Origin: Paramacrobiotus metropolitanus
Taxonomy: Eukaryota; Tardigrada; Eutardigrada; Parachela; Macrobiotidae
Length of the DNA: 64,000 nucleotides
Assembly (NCBI RefSeq): GCF_019649055.1
Contig: NW_026570222.1
Coordinates: forward strand, 930,001-994,000
Direction of reading: 5' to 3'
Shown here: piece after piece, positions 13,301 through 26,120 of the stretch
Layout of the letters: the number at the start of each line of letters is the position of its first letter
How positions within the stretch are numbered: position 1 is the stretch's first letter
The notes under the pieces: generated by a model
The model's input: the letters and a program-made list of their open reading frames with translations, nothing else
What the model was told of the DNA's origin: nothing
Database searches by the model: none
Position numbers and translations under genes: made by a program

Positions 13301-14414
13301 AGAATAAAGTTATTAAATTAACTACCGTAACAATATTGTCCACAGACAATATTTATGTGAAAGACTGCACTTTCTATCGAAACCAAAAACATGTTCAATC
13401 ATCAAAGGAAATAATATGGAGAAAGCATAAGTGTGTGAGAAGTGCGTAATCCAATTACCGTCAAGTGACTGCAATATTGAGAAAAAGTCAAAACAGAAGT
13501 ATTTAATTTCGCTGGCATCCATTGCAGCGGTGATAAAAGATTTTCAAAGTGCAAATCTGGCTGACCAAAGCCGGCAAGTCACCACAGTTCACAGAAAATT
13601 GATGGTAGCAGCGGCTCAGCAGTGGTCACAACTGCATATAAATAAGTTTAGTTGGACTGTAGTTGCACGCACACAAGCAAATCCTATGTGCTCCGCTCGA
13701 ACAGACGAACCTGATGAAGCACATAATTTAATTTTCTGACACTGTTTACATCGTCTATTATCTATTAGCCCATGTACAGACCCCAATGGCTGAGTATTCA
13801 AATAATCAACAAAACTTTTATAAAGAACGCAGCTATTCCACTCTGCTCATGTTCATTACGGCATGACCGAGCAAACAAATTGAATCGTGTTCATGTCTAT
13901 TGTCAGCCGGCATGATATCAGGCGGACTAGGGTCTAAACAAGAAAATCAAGTTAACTCGCACTCGCTTCATTGCATAAGTCACCAGCAGTAATTGTTAAT
14001 TAAATCTGTCACCAGCAGAAATTAATCTCAAAATTCAATCGTTTTCTAAAGAATCGAAAATCCCTTTTCATATTTCCTAGTCTCCTGACGATCCCTGCTA
14101 ATAACAGCGGGAAAATTGCATTAAGAAGATTATAGGACTCGGAAATGGAATAACATGTACCACAACCGAATCGAATGCTAATCAAATTATTTTAACTGCA
14201 TTATTCACAATTGAAATTTAAAAACAAACCAAAAATAAAAATTTATATGAACAGATAGTAGAATAGTTGTTTCAGTTCTGAACACGCAAACGGTGAACAT
14301 TTGTTTTTGAAGAGTGCACTTACCATAGTTGAGAGCTAAGACGACAATATCCGTTGCAATGAAACAAAGTAATGCCAACGCATTTGTCCGAATCAGTTTG
14401 CCGGTTAAAGCCAT
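4391..14414 (-). CDS. DDR: Discoidin domain receptor tyrosine kinase (collagen receptor), complete, 11 exons
   Basis: Single-pass receptor tyrosine kinase; family members bind fibrillar collagen and signal to adhesion and matrix remodelling. Exons, 5' to 3': 14324-14414, 9981-10086, 7668-8390, 6938-7116, 6568-6854, 6214-6481, 5757-5998, 5530-5645, 5202-5396, 4858-5092, 4391-4690. All junctions are in phase and give 913 aa, the usual size for the family. Exon 1 is a signal peptide with hydrophobic core LALLCFIAT. Exons 2-3 carry the discoidin domain (from [30 protein letters not shown]) and the adjoining discoidin-like domain ([31 protein letters not shown]). The transmembrane helix is near residues 442-466 ([18 protein letters not shown]). 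Kinase landmarks: glycine loop [12 protein letters not shown] lysine 660, HRDLATRN (D763), DFG at 781-783, [20 protein letters not shown]. The juxtamembrane region has no NPxY motif. Start chosen because it gives a signal peptide and the right phase into exon 2. Confidence 0.95.
8391..9980 (-). other. Second intron of the DDR gene (1.6 kb)
   Basis: Splits the discoidin domain between an arginine codon (AG|A) at 9981 and 8390. The short ORFs inside it on both strands match nothing I recognise. Confidence 0.75.
10087..14323 (-). other. First intron of the DDR gene (4.2 kb)
   Basis: Bounded by a perfect donor (GTAAGTG, minus strand, from 14323) and an acceptor ending GGCAG before 10086. It is by far the longest intron in the window, so it is a natural place for regulatory elements. 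The open frames inside (for example 11241-11649 minus) have no recognisable domain. A degenerate tandem repeat lies at 13101-13184. Confidence 0.75.
13101..13184. repeat. AT-rich tandem repeat, about 4 copies
   Basis: Four to five imperfect copies of a unit close to AACAGTAAATACATATA (about 17-20 bp) follow each other. The array lies inside the DDR first intron. It looks like a short minisatellite; I see no coding content. Confidence 0.8.
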
Positions 14415-16819
14415 AATGCAGCTACTTAGCGATCACAAGCCTGCAAAGAAAAACGGGAACCATGATGTTAATAATGCGTCCTTATTTATGCGATGGTCAG
14501 TCAAAATCGACCAAAGCGTAACTATAACAGCAGCATCAGGAAATCCTGATGTGTGTGGTTATTCCGATATCGGTGCTTTTATGCCTGATGATGCCATTTC
14601 AGAACCATCAAAACAAAAGAATAATTTAGTTTCGAATTATCAAAAGTGCACCCTGTAATAAATGGATGTTATGGACTTATGCAGAAAATCGACTCTCATA
14701 TTATTCTCACCCCCTTTAACTTGCCGGCTGTCTATGTAACGCATAACACGCCACGAATGTCCACATCGCCAACAGGGAATTCATCGCTATCGTTTTTAAT
14801 GAGGATTGATTTCTTGCATAAATTTCATGGTTTTAACATTACAAACTTATTTAGATCTAACAATACGAGTATAAACTATACATACATTATATTCTCAGAA
14901 CACAGACGACGCATAATACTGTACCGCAATGTGAGCGTCGACGATTATGGCAGCGGATAAAATGCACCATGACCGATTATTGGACATCAGTACCAGATGC
15001 CTTCACATTTGATGCATATGTTGCCATCAGTGCGCCGAAAGTGAATGATATCCCGTCATGAACCAAAGTGGTTGAATATAAGTACATACACCGTCTATGT
15101 CCGTGGAGTTGAAATATTTCATTCAGCTCGTGTGGATCGCGAATCTCGTTGGCACGACATAAAATAAAAACTACCCTGTGCTGCTGCGCAGCCATAATCT
15201 ACATAGATCGGCGTGCAGTCCAGTGATGCGTTTGAAATCACGCAATAATTCGCAGCCCGAACGACACCGCTCTCTTTAAAATACCGTGCCGCGCAAAGGA
15301 GATTGTGTTCCCCACATGAAAAACGAGCACGCGAAATCGAATTCCTACCGTGAAGTTTAAACTATGATTTTGCAGATATACAGTACATTCAGGGATCGCT
15401 ATGCAAAATTCCCGAAAACAAAAAATTATTATATGTTGTTAAAAGAAAGGATACTTTTAACTTTTAATGTTGACCGTTTATTGTATTGTTTTAATCTTAT
15501 CAGATCGTTTTACAGCACACTAAAAACTATAAGAAACGGAAGCCAACAGATTTATGGCAATATAGCAACTGAAAAAGTATTATAAACCGAGCGAAATCTT
15601 GAAACTGTTTCCACGAATACCATGCACCATATTAATTAATACTGATAAAATTCAAACCAATGGTTCCTGGTCACTTACAATGTACAGTAATTTAAAATGG
15701 CTAAAATACACGGCTCGCATTCATTGTAGTGTTTTTGGCCTACATAAGTGATAACCGCGCCTGTATCTTTATTCTCACGAGCTTGATCGGACCTGCTGTC
15801 AGTCCTATACAAGTATTAATTTGTTTTACGTAGATTACTCATATATGGCATCTAAGAAAAACTATGGCATAAATTATAGCATTTGCGAGAAGAAATAAAT
15901 GAATATATAGATATTTGAACCTACTTAAGCGCATTTTCTTATGTTCGTACCAGCAATACGGGACAGTACTGCTAAACGCGATGTCGTCCGCATTAAGAAA
16001 CTAGATACGTTCAACAGTAGTGATATTGGTTTGCTCGTAACTGTTTACATCATCCTGCTTGCGCCCGGACATTCCCGACCCGGCAGAGTTAATCAAAGTT
16101 CGGAAGTTCTGCTGAATAAGGAGGATAAGAAAGAGATGGTGTTAGATAATCTGCGGGAGGGTCAGAAACATAATAACCCACTTGCAATCGTAATCCGCTT
16201 CAGTCTGACGCGTCGGTATCCTGCATCATGCATTATCCCACTATAGCACTCCCGATTCTCACGCTTCCCTTTAATCAGAATAACTACGGCTCCATGCAAA
16301 AACAGCTGGCTGGGAAACATTCTTTGCAGTAGTTAGATACCGTTCTACTACACATTTCCTATTCGACAACAAAAACCGTTCTTTTAAAGCAGGAAAGCAT
16401 TCTGTTCTAACTACAAATATAACATCCCAAAAATTTAGCGAACACCCACTAGTAAGTGGGTCTGCAATTTCTCTTGTTATAGTGGGTGGGTTATAGTACT
16501 CTTCAACGGCAAAAAAAATTATGTTTAAAATATTTCTTTTGCGTTAGCACCAATATGGTGACGATAGAAGGATTATGGGTTAAAATTTCATCTAATGCCT
16601 TTAATTCGCTGGGATTACCAAGTTACTGTATATTCAAGTGCATCGCGCATTTCCTTGATGCTACCGTAGCGGTTGTAGCTATAGCTTACTATAGTATGTA
16701 CAGTCAGTACAGAATACTGTACTATGAAATACGTATGCAGTTAACGCTACCGGGAAAGGTTTTTCCCATGATTAACACTACGTGAGAAACAACACAATTA
16801 TAGTAAGTATATTGTAGTA

Positions 16820-16863
16820 TCAAGGTATATCTATATGTCTATCTCTTATATTTATATACCTTG
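16820..16863. repeat. Inverted repeat (10-bp stem)
   Basis: CAAGGTATAT is followed about 23 bases later by its reverse complement ATATACCTTG, giving an AT-rich hairpin. Position is approximate to a few bases. No associated gene. Confidence 0.6.
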
Positions 16864-19132
16864 GTAGTGTATAACGTTACTGTACGTGCAATGCAGTAGC
16901 TTAACTGCCTCGCAAGACATTAGATTTATTAGACAGTAGACATTAGATTAATTACACATTAGTTAATTAGTTAAAAGTCGGTTTAATTTGCAGACAATTC
17001 TAGGAAAAATACCTGTAACGCGTTTGATCCACAAAATCTTGGCATGACCAGGTCAAATATGAGCTATCTATGAGACAGATTACACACTTCTGGATAACAG
17101 CAAGGTAGGTAGCCATCGCCGATTAATAATCGCCTGATATCGATTCGGTATACTAAAATATTATAATTATATGGAATTTATTGTAAGGTATAAACATCGC
17201 ACTCCTGATATATAATCTTCGAACTGGTATAAATATAAAGTCTCTGCTCTACGCTGACAAGCTTGCAGCTAGTAAGATATCCGGAATGTCGCTGCATAAC
17301 GTGCGGGAACACGCTTCGGGAAGAGAGGATTTTGTACGTATGGAAAATGGTGGCACTATGTATACAGATAGTACGTTAGCTCATACCACAACAAGTGCGT
17401 ACCGCTACCCGGTGCGGGAAGAGATTTTCCCCCTTTCAGACAGACCCAAGCGGAAGTGAAACCTAGATTTACATATGTTCATCCCGCTGGGCCAGTGACG
17501 TGCCAGAACTGTAAATGTGCGTTCTTTCTAGCATACGTAGCATTCGAAGTACTGTAACTTTAAAACTGGACTTGCTGTTTGAAGCAAATAGCGTTTTGAG
17601 GTACGTAATAGTAACTACGTACCAGTGAAAGAGAAAAGATGTTTGTTATAATATTGTAATAGGCTTCTCCCGGGAGAAAGTGTTCAAAAATCGTATGAAA
17701 CCTGTACAGCTTCTTGCTGCATATTAATGATCAATTTATATATTTTTAATTTTTTATGGAATTTTTACAATAAATTTATTTATGTACCACATTTTCAAAC
17801 GCTTTGTAATTTCCTACAACTTTAGGTGTGCTTGTACACTTGTGTATTTTGTGTAAAGGGTACCATACGAAACTGTGTAAGTACCCATAGAAAGCTCAAG
17901 TGTCCACGGCAGCTCAATAACAAAAAAGCAAACACGTTATCACATTTTCTTGACAAGTTGAATGAAACAACTTTCTCTATTCAACTCAAAGTAGGCCACC
18001 TAGTTTAACATTCAATAAATACAGTGGTGTAAGTCGTCTGCGGCAACGGGATATCAATACAGGCAATATTGGATGATCTTTAGTGCTCCCGTATATATAG
18101 TCAACTGTACGCTGTTTATGAATTGCTTTACGTTCGTGCGCACTCTTTAAAACGTTATTCAAATGTCAACAGCATTTTCAAAAACTGTGTTTTGGTTTTT
18201 CGTCTTATACTCGTATGCGGTAAAGCATCAGAGTACTGGCATTACGCACAACGTTTCGTGGGTCACTTTTGTGAAAGCGCTCGTAATTAACTGCCACAGA
18301 AAGTCAGAAACTACAGCCTATATATTGTGCTGATAAATTCCCCTATCGTAAATGATTAATTTTGCAATAAAAATTAACAGTATTATGTATAGCCTAAAAA
18401 TCCATACTTTAGTACTGTAAGTACGGGTAAAACTCCCATCAATCTCGGAGTCGCGTATGGTAAAAGTGGATAATCGACAAGAAAAAAAGCAGGATTTGAA
18501 GGCATTAGTTTGGCAGCAGCTGAGTTATATGCCATTTCACACTATTCTCTGAAGCTGGCTATAACAGAAAACCTTTTAAGGTTCTTTCTAAAATCGATGC
18601 GGCTATTAATTGCCGGTTGAGCAGAACTCCCAGTTGCACTCCAGTCTTTCCAATTAAAGCATGCCCGATTGCATCCTGACACTTTTCTCTCTATCTGTTT
18701 GACCTCACTGAAGCAAATGCAGCTCTTTGGGCATCCCATGTGCATTTTCATCTAGCTAATTAAAAGTTTTCAAAACTAAACATTTCGTACGTACAATGAA
18801 TGTAATCCAGAGTGTTGCATATAAGTTCGGATAAATTAAGAGAAAATTTTATCTTTAATTCGGTACGGTGAGACGTTCTACTCTGCTTGTAGGCTTTAAC
18901 AGAGTCTCGTGCAGTAACGGTGCCACAGCCAGCTGACGCTCAGGATGCGTGACTTTAGAAAACATCAAAGCATTGGCACTTATAATTGTTACGTCACCAA
19001 TAAAAACGTAGCGCATAATTAAGGCAGACTTAAGCCATTGTAACACTTTACCGTGATTTTCATGCAGTGTTACTATATAAGGGCGTTTTCTGAATGAAGA
19101 TTTGCCCATTTGTGCCTTGAAATGTCGTCTGC

Positions 19133-19162
19133 CGGTTGGCCATTGTATACAATGGCCAACCG
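19133..19162. repeat. Perfect 30-bp palindrome
   Basis: The left half CGGTTGGCCATTGTA is followed directly by its exact reverse complement, with no spacer and no mismatch. It lies in the 13-kb gene-poor region and inside a weak minus-strand ORF that I do not consider coding. Confidence 0.9.
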
Positions 19163-22100
19163 CCCTTTGTAGTACTCCTATGTAAATTGCACAACGAGTT
19201 CTCCTCATTGTTTCAACTCAATTTAAGAGAACGAACATCTGCGCATTCCAGTCTTTAGAAAGGCTATTCATGCGATTGCCCAAAACCCATTTCTGGCCAT
19301 ATGCTCGTTAAAAGTCGCGCCGACCATTTACATGTAATTACACACTTAGTGTAATGAAGTTGCGGTTTATTATTCAATTTAATTCTGTAACGCAACGAAC
19401 TGATCTTTTCCGTTTTGATGTATATATTTTTTATTGTACTTTCTTATTAATGTGTTCGGTAAGAACGAATTCGTGCACCTAAAAAAATTGCATTGTAGTG
19501 ATTGTACAGAATACGTTTTAACAATACAGAATAATAACCGTATAGGAGACTTTAGTACGGTGCAAGAAAGACACATTTTACGTTTTGTACTGTACCTGCC
19601 GGCTGCACCATTGCGGTTTTGACATCTGCACCGATATTGCAGAAACCACCGGTCAGACTACTTAAATGAATGTTGTGACTACACATAAATACAAAAATCT
19701 CTTGAGAAAATAGTTTAGTTTTGCTTTAAAATTTTAATTATTGGTATTAGAATAATGTTTTGATTGTCAGGACAATAAACTGACTCGATACCAGCTTACT
19801 CCACCGGCATCTGGCTTACAAGATGTACACGATCACGTTTCTAAAGAGCCCCTTGAGTTTCCTACGAACTGTCGAGATAGCGAAGCACTTCAGAACAGCA
19901 TCAGCAAGAATAGAATTCATTTAACAATGCCATGAATTATTAATTAAAGGTTTTAGTTTCGCACACTCCAAACCCTTGACTTAAACAATAAACACCTGCC
20001 AGGCAGTTCTACAGACAATGTTCGTCACTTTGATTGGATACTGTAATAATCAGGAGCTGAACAGTGTACTGTATGATTCGACTAGGCCAATTTTGTTCTA
20101 AAATTTTAAATGTATTTTTTTATTACCATCGCACTATTAAAGCTGTTGTAGAAATAGAATGCCTCACAAGTGTTAAAGGGTGTGCAAAATCTTTGTGTTA
20201 AAACAAGACAGACAAGATAGGTCCGTTCAGTATCTTTCGACATTTTAAGATGCACTTCAAAGAATAATGAAATTTTCAGCCGTTTTTAAGGATAGGATTA
20301 CGAATTGTATTGGATAAAAGAGCTACAGTCCACTCTGTAAATGCATCATTACAAGCTACATATAAATAAAAGAGAACGATATTGAATCCCAGTCAGTACC
20401 CGTTCAGCGCAACTTACAGGCTTGAAACGAAAACATGTCCAAGGATCGGCAAACATATTGCTTCGTATTGTCTAAATGACCCACTTGAAAAGTGATGTTC
20501 AGCAAAAGGAAAAGGTGCCAAAATTTCACCCAACTAGACTCTTACATTTAATTTGAATAAATCAATACACACCACTATTTTCCTTGCAACTCAATAAATA
20601 AAATCGAGGCAGTGACCTTTAGTGGGCAACCACCTCCCGCGTCAGGGTTTGCATGTGAATAATTACTGCTCCTGTGCGCACGCAATGCCTCTATTCAAAT
20701 GTCGTCACATATTTGCTACCAAAACATGATTCAACGGTGATTTAGAAATGGCATGTTATTTCGGACCGTTGTGCAGTCACACAGGACTTCGACGTCACTT
20801 CGTCTCATTGATTCGACTACAAGAAAACGATGTTTTCCGAACTTGATAGTTCCGAAGTACGACGCTCAACGAGTGTCGTTTATTTAAAAAAATTTTATCG
20901 AATGAATTTAGTGTTTTAAATATTTTGAAAAAAAGCTACGAATAATATTGCCATTTTTGTGTTAAATAATAATATTTTTTACAAAGATTCGAGGCGATCT
21001 TTGCACTGTCAAACAAGTTGAAAAATTTCCAGCCTTATGCTAGGTAAGTACATATTTAGCAGAACAAAATGTTTCCTTTTCCTGGGTGCTCTTGGTCAGT
21101 GTAAATGGTCTGAAAGAGAATGATGCGGGAGCAGCTGAGAATACAAAATGGGTACACATACAGGAAATTGTATTAGCCGCTGATGCTATTACCCATTAAT
21201 TATTACGGCTTCTCGAATTGATGAAAATTAATTTTCCTGTACAGCTGGTTTAATTCATAAAGGGAATCATGTCCATTTAACAATGCCTTGCTCGGTCAGA
21301 CACTGAAGATCAGGGAAAGAGAACAAAGAAGACCGACCGGCACAATCATTTGGCCATGACCGTGACTGTTCTGCTCGGCGGTGTAATTGCGCCGGCATCG
21401 TCATGGAATTTGAACCACTCTGGTTTCCCAAGTCGAATGGGTAGAATAAATTATTTTACAATTTTGCACTTACGTATTTTATACAAATTTTGCAGCTCGT
21501 ATTTCGTATTTAGCATAATTTTTTATTTTTCTGTATCGTCAGTAACTAGATATTCCCAGCGGTTACATTTTGTCTCCGTATTCCAAGTATAATTGTACGT
21601 ATGCCCGGCATTTAAGTATTTTTGTATGTGAAAACCAGCGCATTAGGACGCTTCAAAAGTGTATTACTTTTACTTTATAATATGTGAGGAGAAACGGGTA
21701 GGACCTCCCGACAACAACTGCATAGCGAAACGTCGTAACCCGTGCTTATAATGTGAGATCCTAGCGGGAAGCAAATTCCCACAATTGGTTTCGGTCGGAC
21801 CACACTTGCAAATGTGCATTTAACTACAGCGAGCAGATTTCTTGACTGCTGTTTTCTCATTGACAGGCGGGCAAATGAGCGCTCACTGGTCAAAGGTATT
21901 TTGAAAACATGTAATTAACTTACGCCATGAAATTGCAATAATGCACAAGTTATGGCAATGAATGACCCCAATAAAGCTGCCACCTCGTGCGAGTTTTATG
22001 ACCATAAACTGACAAACGATGTTTCGGAATTTCCTGCTAAACCGATCAGGAACAGCGGCAGTTTTATGGCCAAATGATATCGGTTAGGCATGAGTGAATT

Positions 22101-23909
22101 AAGTTCCATATTTATACACTGACACACTGTATATACACTGACCGCAACAAATACACAAAGCATTCGATTATGCACTCATGGTCAAACTGCTACTGTATGG
22201 ATGCATGGTGGTGTCCATAAGATTAAATTTTATGACTTATTAATAAAAATTCTTATGTGTCCCACGCCAGTGCTTTACCTGAGAGCTGGACTAACAGGTA
22301 AACTGAATCTTAAATAAATGCAAGCTCCTGGCCTTGCGTGGTGCTGTTAAATTAAATAATTACATTACTGATTTCCATTACCTTGCCGGCATGTGAAAAA
22401 ATTCTGTTGGTAATCATTCTCAAAATACGACACAAACTAACGATCAGAAGATCTGCACTGCAAGTGTACAAGATCTCTTCCGTAAGTACTTTAAGCATTA
22501 TCTTTAAGTATTCCTAAACGTACCGGAAGGCTGTTCATGTTCGTACGTATTAAAAAAAATAAACGAAAACATCCTGTGACAGAGATACAAGTAAATCATA
22601 TTAGCAAATAATTACTCCGTGGCTGTGTAATAGAATGTACTGCAGAACAGAAGACATAAATGGAAACAACGAAGTTTTTTATTTCAAATTATAACGCTAC
22701 TCTTGTCTACGAAAAGACTATAATCAGTGAACAAAATTCGAAAACACATTAGAGTTTTAAAAGGTGCTAAATCACTGCTAAGCCTTTAATGAAACTTCAA
22801 AAAACGTACCTTCCCCGAATTGATCTCGCTTCTGCAGGGATTCTTTTCCCGGAAATATTGAGACGAATTCCTGGACGCCCTTCTTTGATCCGTAGTGTTA
22901 TCTTTCTAAAATTGCGTTCTGCTGACCATTGTAAGAAACAAATCAGTATCGCTTTTAAATCGTTTTACTAAGCATTCTGTAAAAGATTTTACACTTTCCA
23001 TCTCAAACTGATTTAAGCGTTATGAATAATGTGGTGGTGGTCAGTGGTCAGTCAAGATCGAAATTGTTGTCAGGCAGCTTAGAGTGCAACAAATAGACAC
23101 CATGTTGCCCATTAACAATCCATGTCGACGTCAGCGAAGAGGTGTCGCCCAAAAGTTGTAATGGGCGGATCTAAGGAACACTGGCACAGAAGCAGCGCGT
23201 CCTGACACATTTGCTTAGGTGCTGTGGGAGGTGGGAACAACGATGATTGATGATGCTTTACATTATAGAAGAATTCAGAAGTCCAGTAAGTACAGCGGTT
23301 ACGAAATCTTTAATAATATGTGCGGTAGTCGTACGTATCAAAATAGGTGATTCAGCAGCGCTAATGCAGTTGATAAGAAATTAAAAGGATGCAAATGATT
23401 AACTACCGGTAACTCTATAGATTTCATAACTTGTATGTACAGTAATAATACCTATTTTTATCTGCACTTTTTTTTCTGACGTGCATAAATAAATATTATC
23501 ATCCATTGAGATGGATTTTTATTTGCTTCCTATAGGTCACTCACGCCGAGCCACGCGTAATCTACAACTGACCACGCTTGCAAGCAATATTTTTGACTAC
23601 TCAGTGATCCGAAAATATCGCAGAGTACCAGGTAGTCATTTAAAATTTGAGGAAGATGAGCGGTTGTAAGTGTAATACAGGTTTCTCACGCAAATTGTGT
23701 CAATGTGAATTATTGGATCGCACGGAAGCTTATACGAAAAATTACGCTGTTAATGCGCAATTTTTAAATTAATGAATGCATTTTTTATTTGAGTTCCATT
23801 AATTGTAAGAACTAAACGTTCAACCCGCTTGCACATTTAAAAGAATGAGCTGATCGTTACAGTACAGATACACTAGTGAGTAAGTATTCGCGCGAGCACC
23901 GAGGGAGCG

Positions 23910-23955
23910 TGGCGCAGTGGTCAGATTGCTGCCGGTAGTAATGACACAAGCGCGG
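23910..23955 (+). repeat. tRNA-like 5' half (box A), probably a SINE or tRNA remnant
   Basis: The run GAGCGTGGCGCAGTGGTCAG contains TGGCGCAGTGG, a good match to the RNA polymerase III box A in the D-arm of tRNAs. No box B (GGTTCGANTCC) follows within 100 bases, and no acceptor stem closes, so this is not an intact tRNA gene. It is either a decayed tRNA or the head of a tRNA-derived short interspersed element. Confidence 0.4.
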
Positions 23956-23956
23956 G

Positions 23957-23982
23957 GCAGCGGCGGTATTTTTCGCCGCTGC
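23957..23982. repeat. GC-rich hairpin, 9-bp perfect stem
   Basis: GCAGCGGCG, an 8-base loop GTATTTTT, then CGCCGCTGC. It lies directly after the tRNA-like box A sequence and may belong to the same element. Confidence 0.7.
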
Positions 23983-25874
23983 AATTACCAGTTTTCGCAG
24001 TGGTCAATGAATTTTCTTGCTATAAATTCCCTAACAAATCATTAAGCGAGAAGTCCATTTCGTCTACAGCACAATAGAAAGCTCTAATTGCTTGGAAATT
24101 ACAAGCTAGCACCGTAATCAAGGGTCGATCAAGGATACTTGAGGATAATTAGAGCCGCATTTGAAGGCTGATGGATTTGGCAAGCGTGGCCGCGAGGCCT
24201 TTCTGCTAGCTTACTTGCTAACAACTGACCAACCGAATGATCTTTCGCCGGTTGGGCTTCGAAAACTTTACAAAGGCAACTTGTTTTATATTAGATAGCC
24301 ATCTTGAGGCGAAGTTAAATGAGACAGGTTTTGTCGGGGAACAGCGATGATTGATGCGCACTGGCGCTAGCTGCATCACAGTTGCGCTGGGGATGCGGCG
24401 TAGGAAAACATACACAGAGAGGCCGCGTGCAAGACGGGCCGCATCCTAACCCCCTGAGGGGCGCGATCATCTGCTGCCGTCGATAATCCATCGCGGCACA
24501 GGAGCGGCACGTCGCACGAGCAAGGCAACCAGGAAGCAGCGTGATTTATTGGTCTGACTAGGAAAATTACATGCTGGCTGCTTCTACCCACCGCTTTAAT
24601 GGTAAACAAACAGAAATATAATGAATATTGCAGAAACGAAAACAAAAGAATATTTAGGTGGTGAATTTGATAGCGTTGCGAATCTGCACCCTGTGACACT
24701 ACAGTGCGATGCAAGATGCTTCGCACTGATTTCTCAAATTCCTGGTTTTAACGGATTTGCTGTGGCTAATGCGCTTACTATGTAAAGCCGTCCGGGCCAC
24801 TGCGCTGCTTGGTCAAATTCACCGCATCGTTTGGCTTTAAAACCAACAGATACCTGAAGCAAACTGCCGCCATATGCATTATTTAAATCCTAAATTCACT
24901 CAGCCGTTAAGGCTAATCATCTAAAATCTAGTTTTGGAAGCTTAATCTGGATCAAATAGTCTGAGATTTCACCCCACGCATTCCTAATCAAACATGATCT
25001 GATAATTTTCCCCACATTTCCCACGTTAACTCGTCCGTGTAAATAATTTGGACGCATACGCTTGCCAAACAAATTATATTTGACGGACATCACTGTCCGG
25101 GTGGTCAAATTAATCAATAATTATCCAAAATGTTGCCTACCCGCCGTGTAAAATTTCCCAAAGACTTCACCGCCAGTATCGTTTAGCTGGAGATTTGCAG
25201 TTTTTGCCGCTTTCAGAACCGTGTTAACAAGTTCGTCAAGCTACTAATCTTGAGGCAAACTATTCTTAAAACAACGTAATATTTACTATGCCCTGCTCCT
25301 AGCTAGCTTACCGGTTAGTTACATCCTACCGGATTTTAACTTTTAATAATACAAGATGCTGGTCCTAGCCTCCCAACAGATCTTTCCGCACACACGGTGT
25401 CCAGAACAGATTGTACTACTTTATCTGCACATGTGCCGTAGCTACTGACGCCTGGTTTTTCTGTCACAGATAAGTATTATGATGCCCCGCCATGACTTGT
25501 ATTGTGCACGTTCGAATAATACGTTACTGTTGTATAATAAGACATGTGAAATTCTTATAACACAAATCACATGCGCCGGGCATGATACGATGCTGGAACA
25601 GAAATGTTGCATTTATTGCAAGCATGTTCGTGCATTGTTTCTCAAAGTGAATACGAAAGGAGGATCATGGAGGCGTAAGAAAAAGTAATTGATTCTGCCC
25701 ACATTAGAATTCGGAACTTGTGAACCCACATCGGTCGTTTTTATGAGACGTTCCGATGAAATCCCCGCTGGGAGTGGGGCGTCTAAATTGTCCGCTGGGT
25801 GTGGTATTTAGGTAGACTTGGATGCTTTGATGTTCGGCGTTGTTATATGACTGATAAGTGATAGCACGATCATA

Positions 25875-26120
25875 CTAGTAAAACTGTCCATATCCCGGTT
25901 TCGTTGTACTCGTACCTTTGTAATTTTGGGCCATCGATGTATTATTGCTAAAATGATAAGAGCGTCTTAAAAGTATGCCAACAATAATATCATTTTGCTG
26001 TGAAAACGGTAAACCCACCGGTACCGCAGTTGCACAAATGATTAGCGCAGCCAACAATACGTGCGAGACGGTTTTGTGGGTGGCTTTACGTATTATGTTA
26101 GCAAAATCCGTGATCTGCAT
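25875..26120 (-). CDS. Hypothetical small secreted or membrane peptide, 81 aa
   Basis: An ATG-started frame (AAAATGC context) of 81 codons whose first third is signal-peptide-like: a short polar, basic N-terminus (residues 1-19), then a hydrophobic core VLLAALIICATAVPVG. The rest is polar, with an RR pair before SYHFSNNTSMAQ and a GYGQFY end. I recognise no family. A possible splice donor (G|GTACGA) near the 3' end means it could be one exon of a longer gene. No other exon could be tied to it. It may also be a chance frame; confidence is low. Confidence 0.3.
   Translation of the reverse strand: MQITDFANIIRKATHKTVSHVLLAALIICATAVPVGLPFSQQNDIIVGILLRRSYHFSNNTSMAQNYKGTSTTKPGYGQFY

Noticed and set aside
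15941-16246. 101-codon plus-strand frame with a hydrophobic stretch, considered a receptor fragment
   Set aside because: One weak hydrophobic segment only; no conserved receptor residues and no adjoining exon.
18855-19208. 117-codon minus-strand frame
   Set aside because: Spans the 30-bp palindrome, with no domain and no splice context; judged a chance frame.
24376-24726. GC-richer minus-strand 116-codon frame, considered a retroelement fragment
   Set aside because: No reverse transcriptase, endonuclease or gag motif could be seen.
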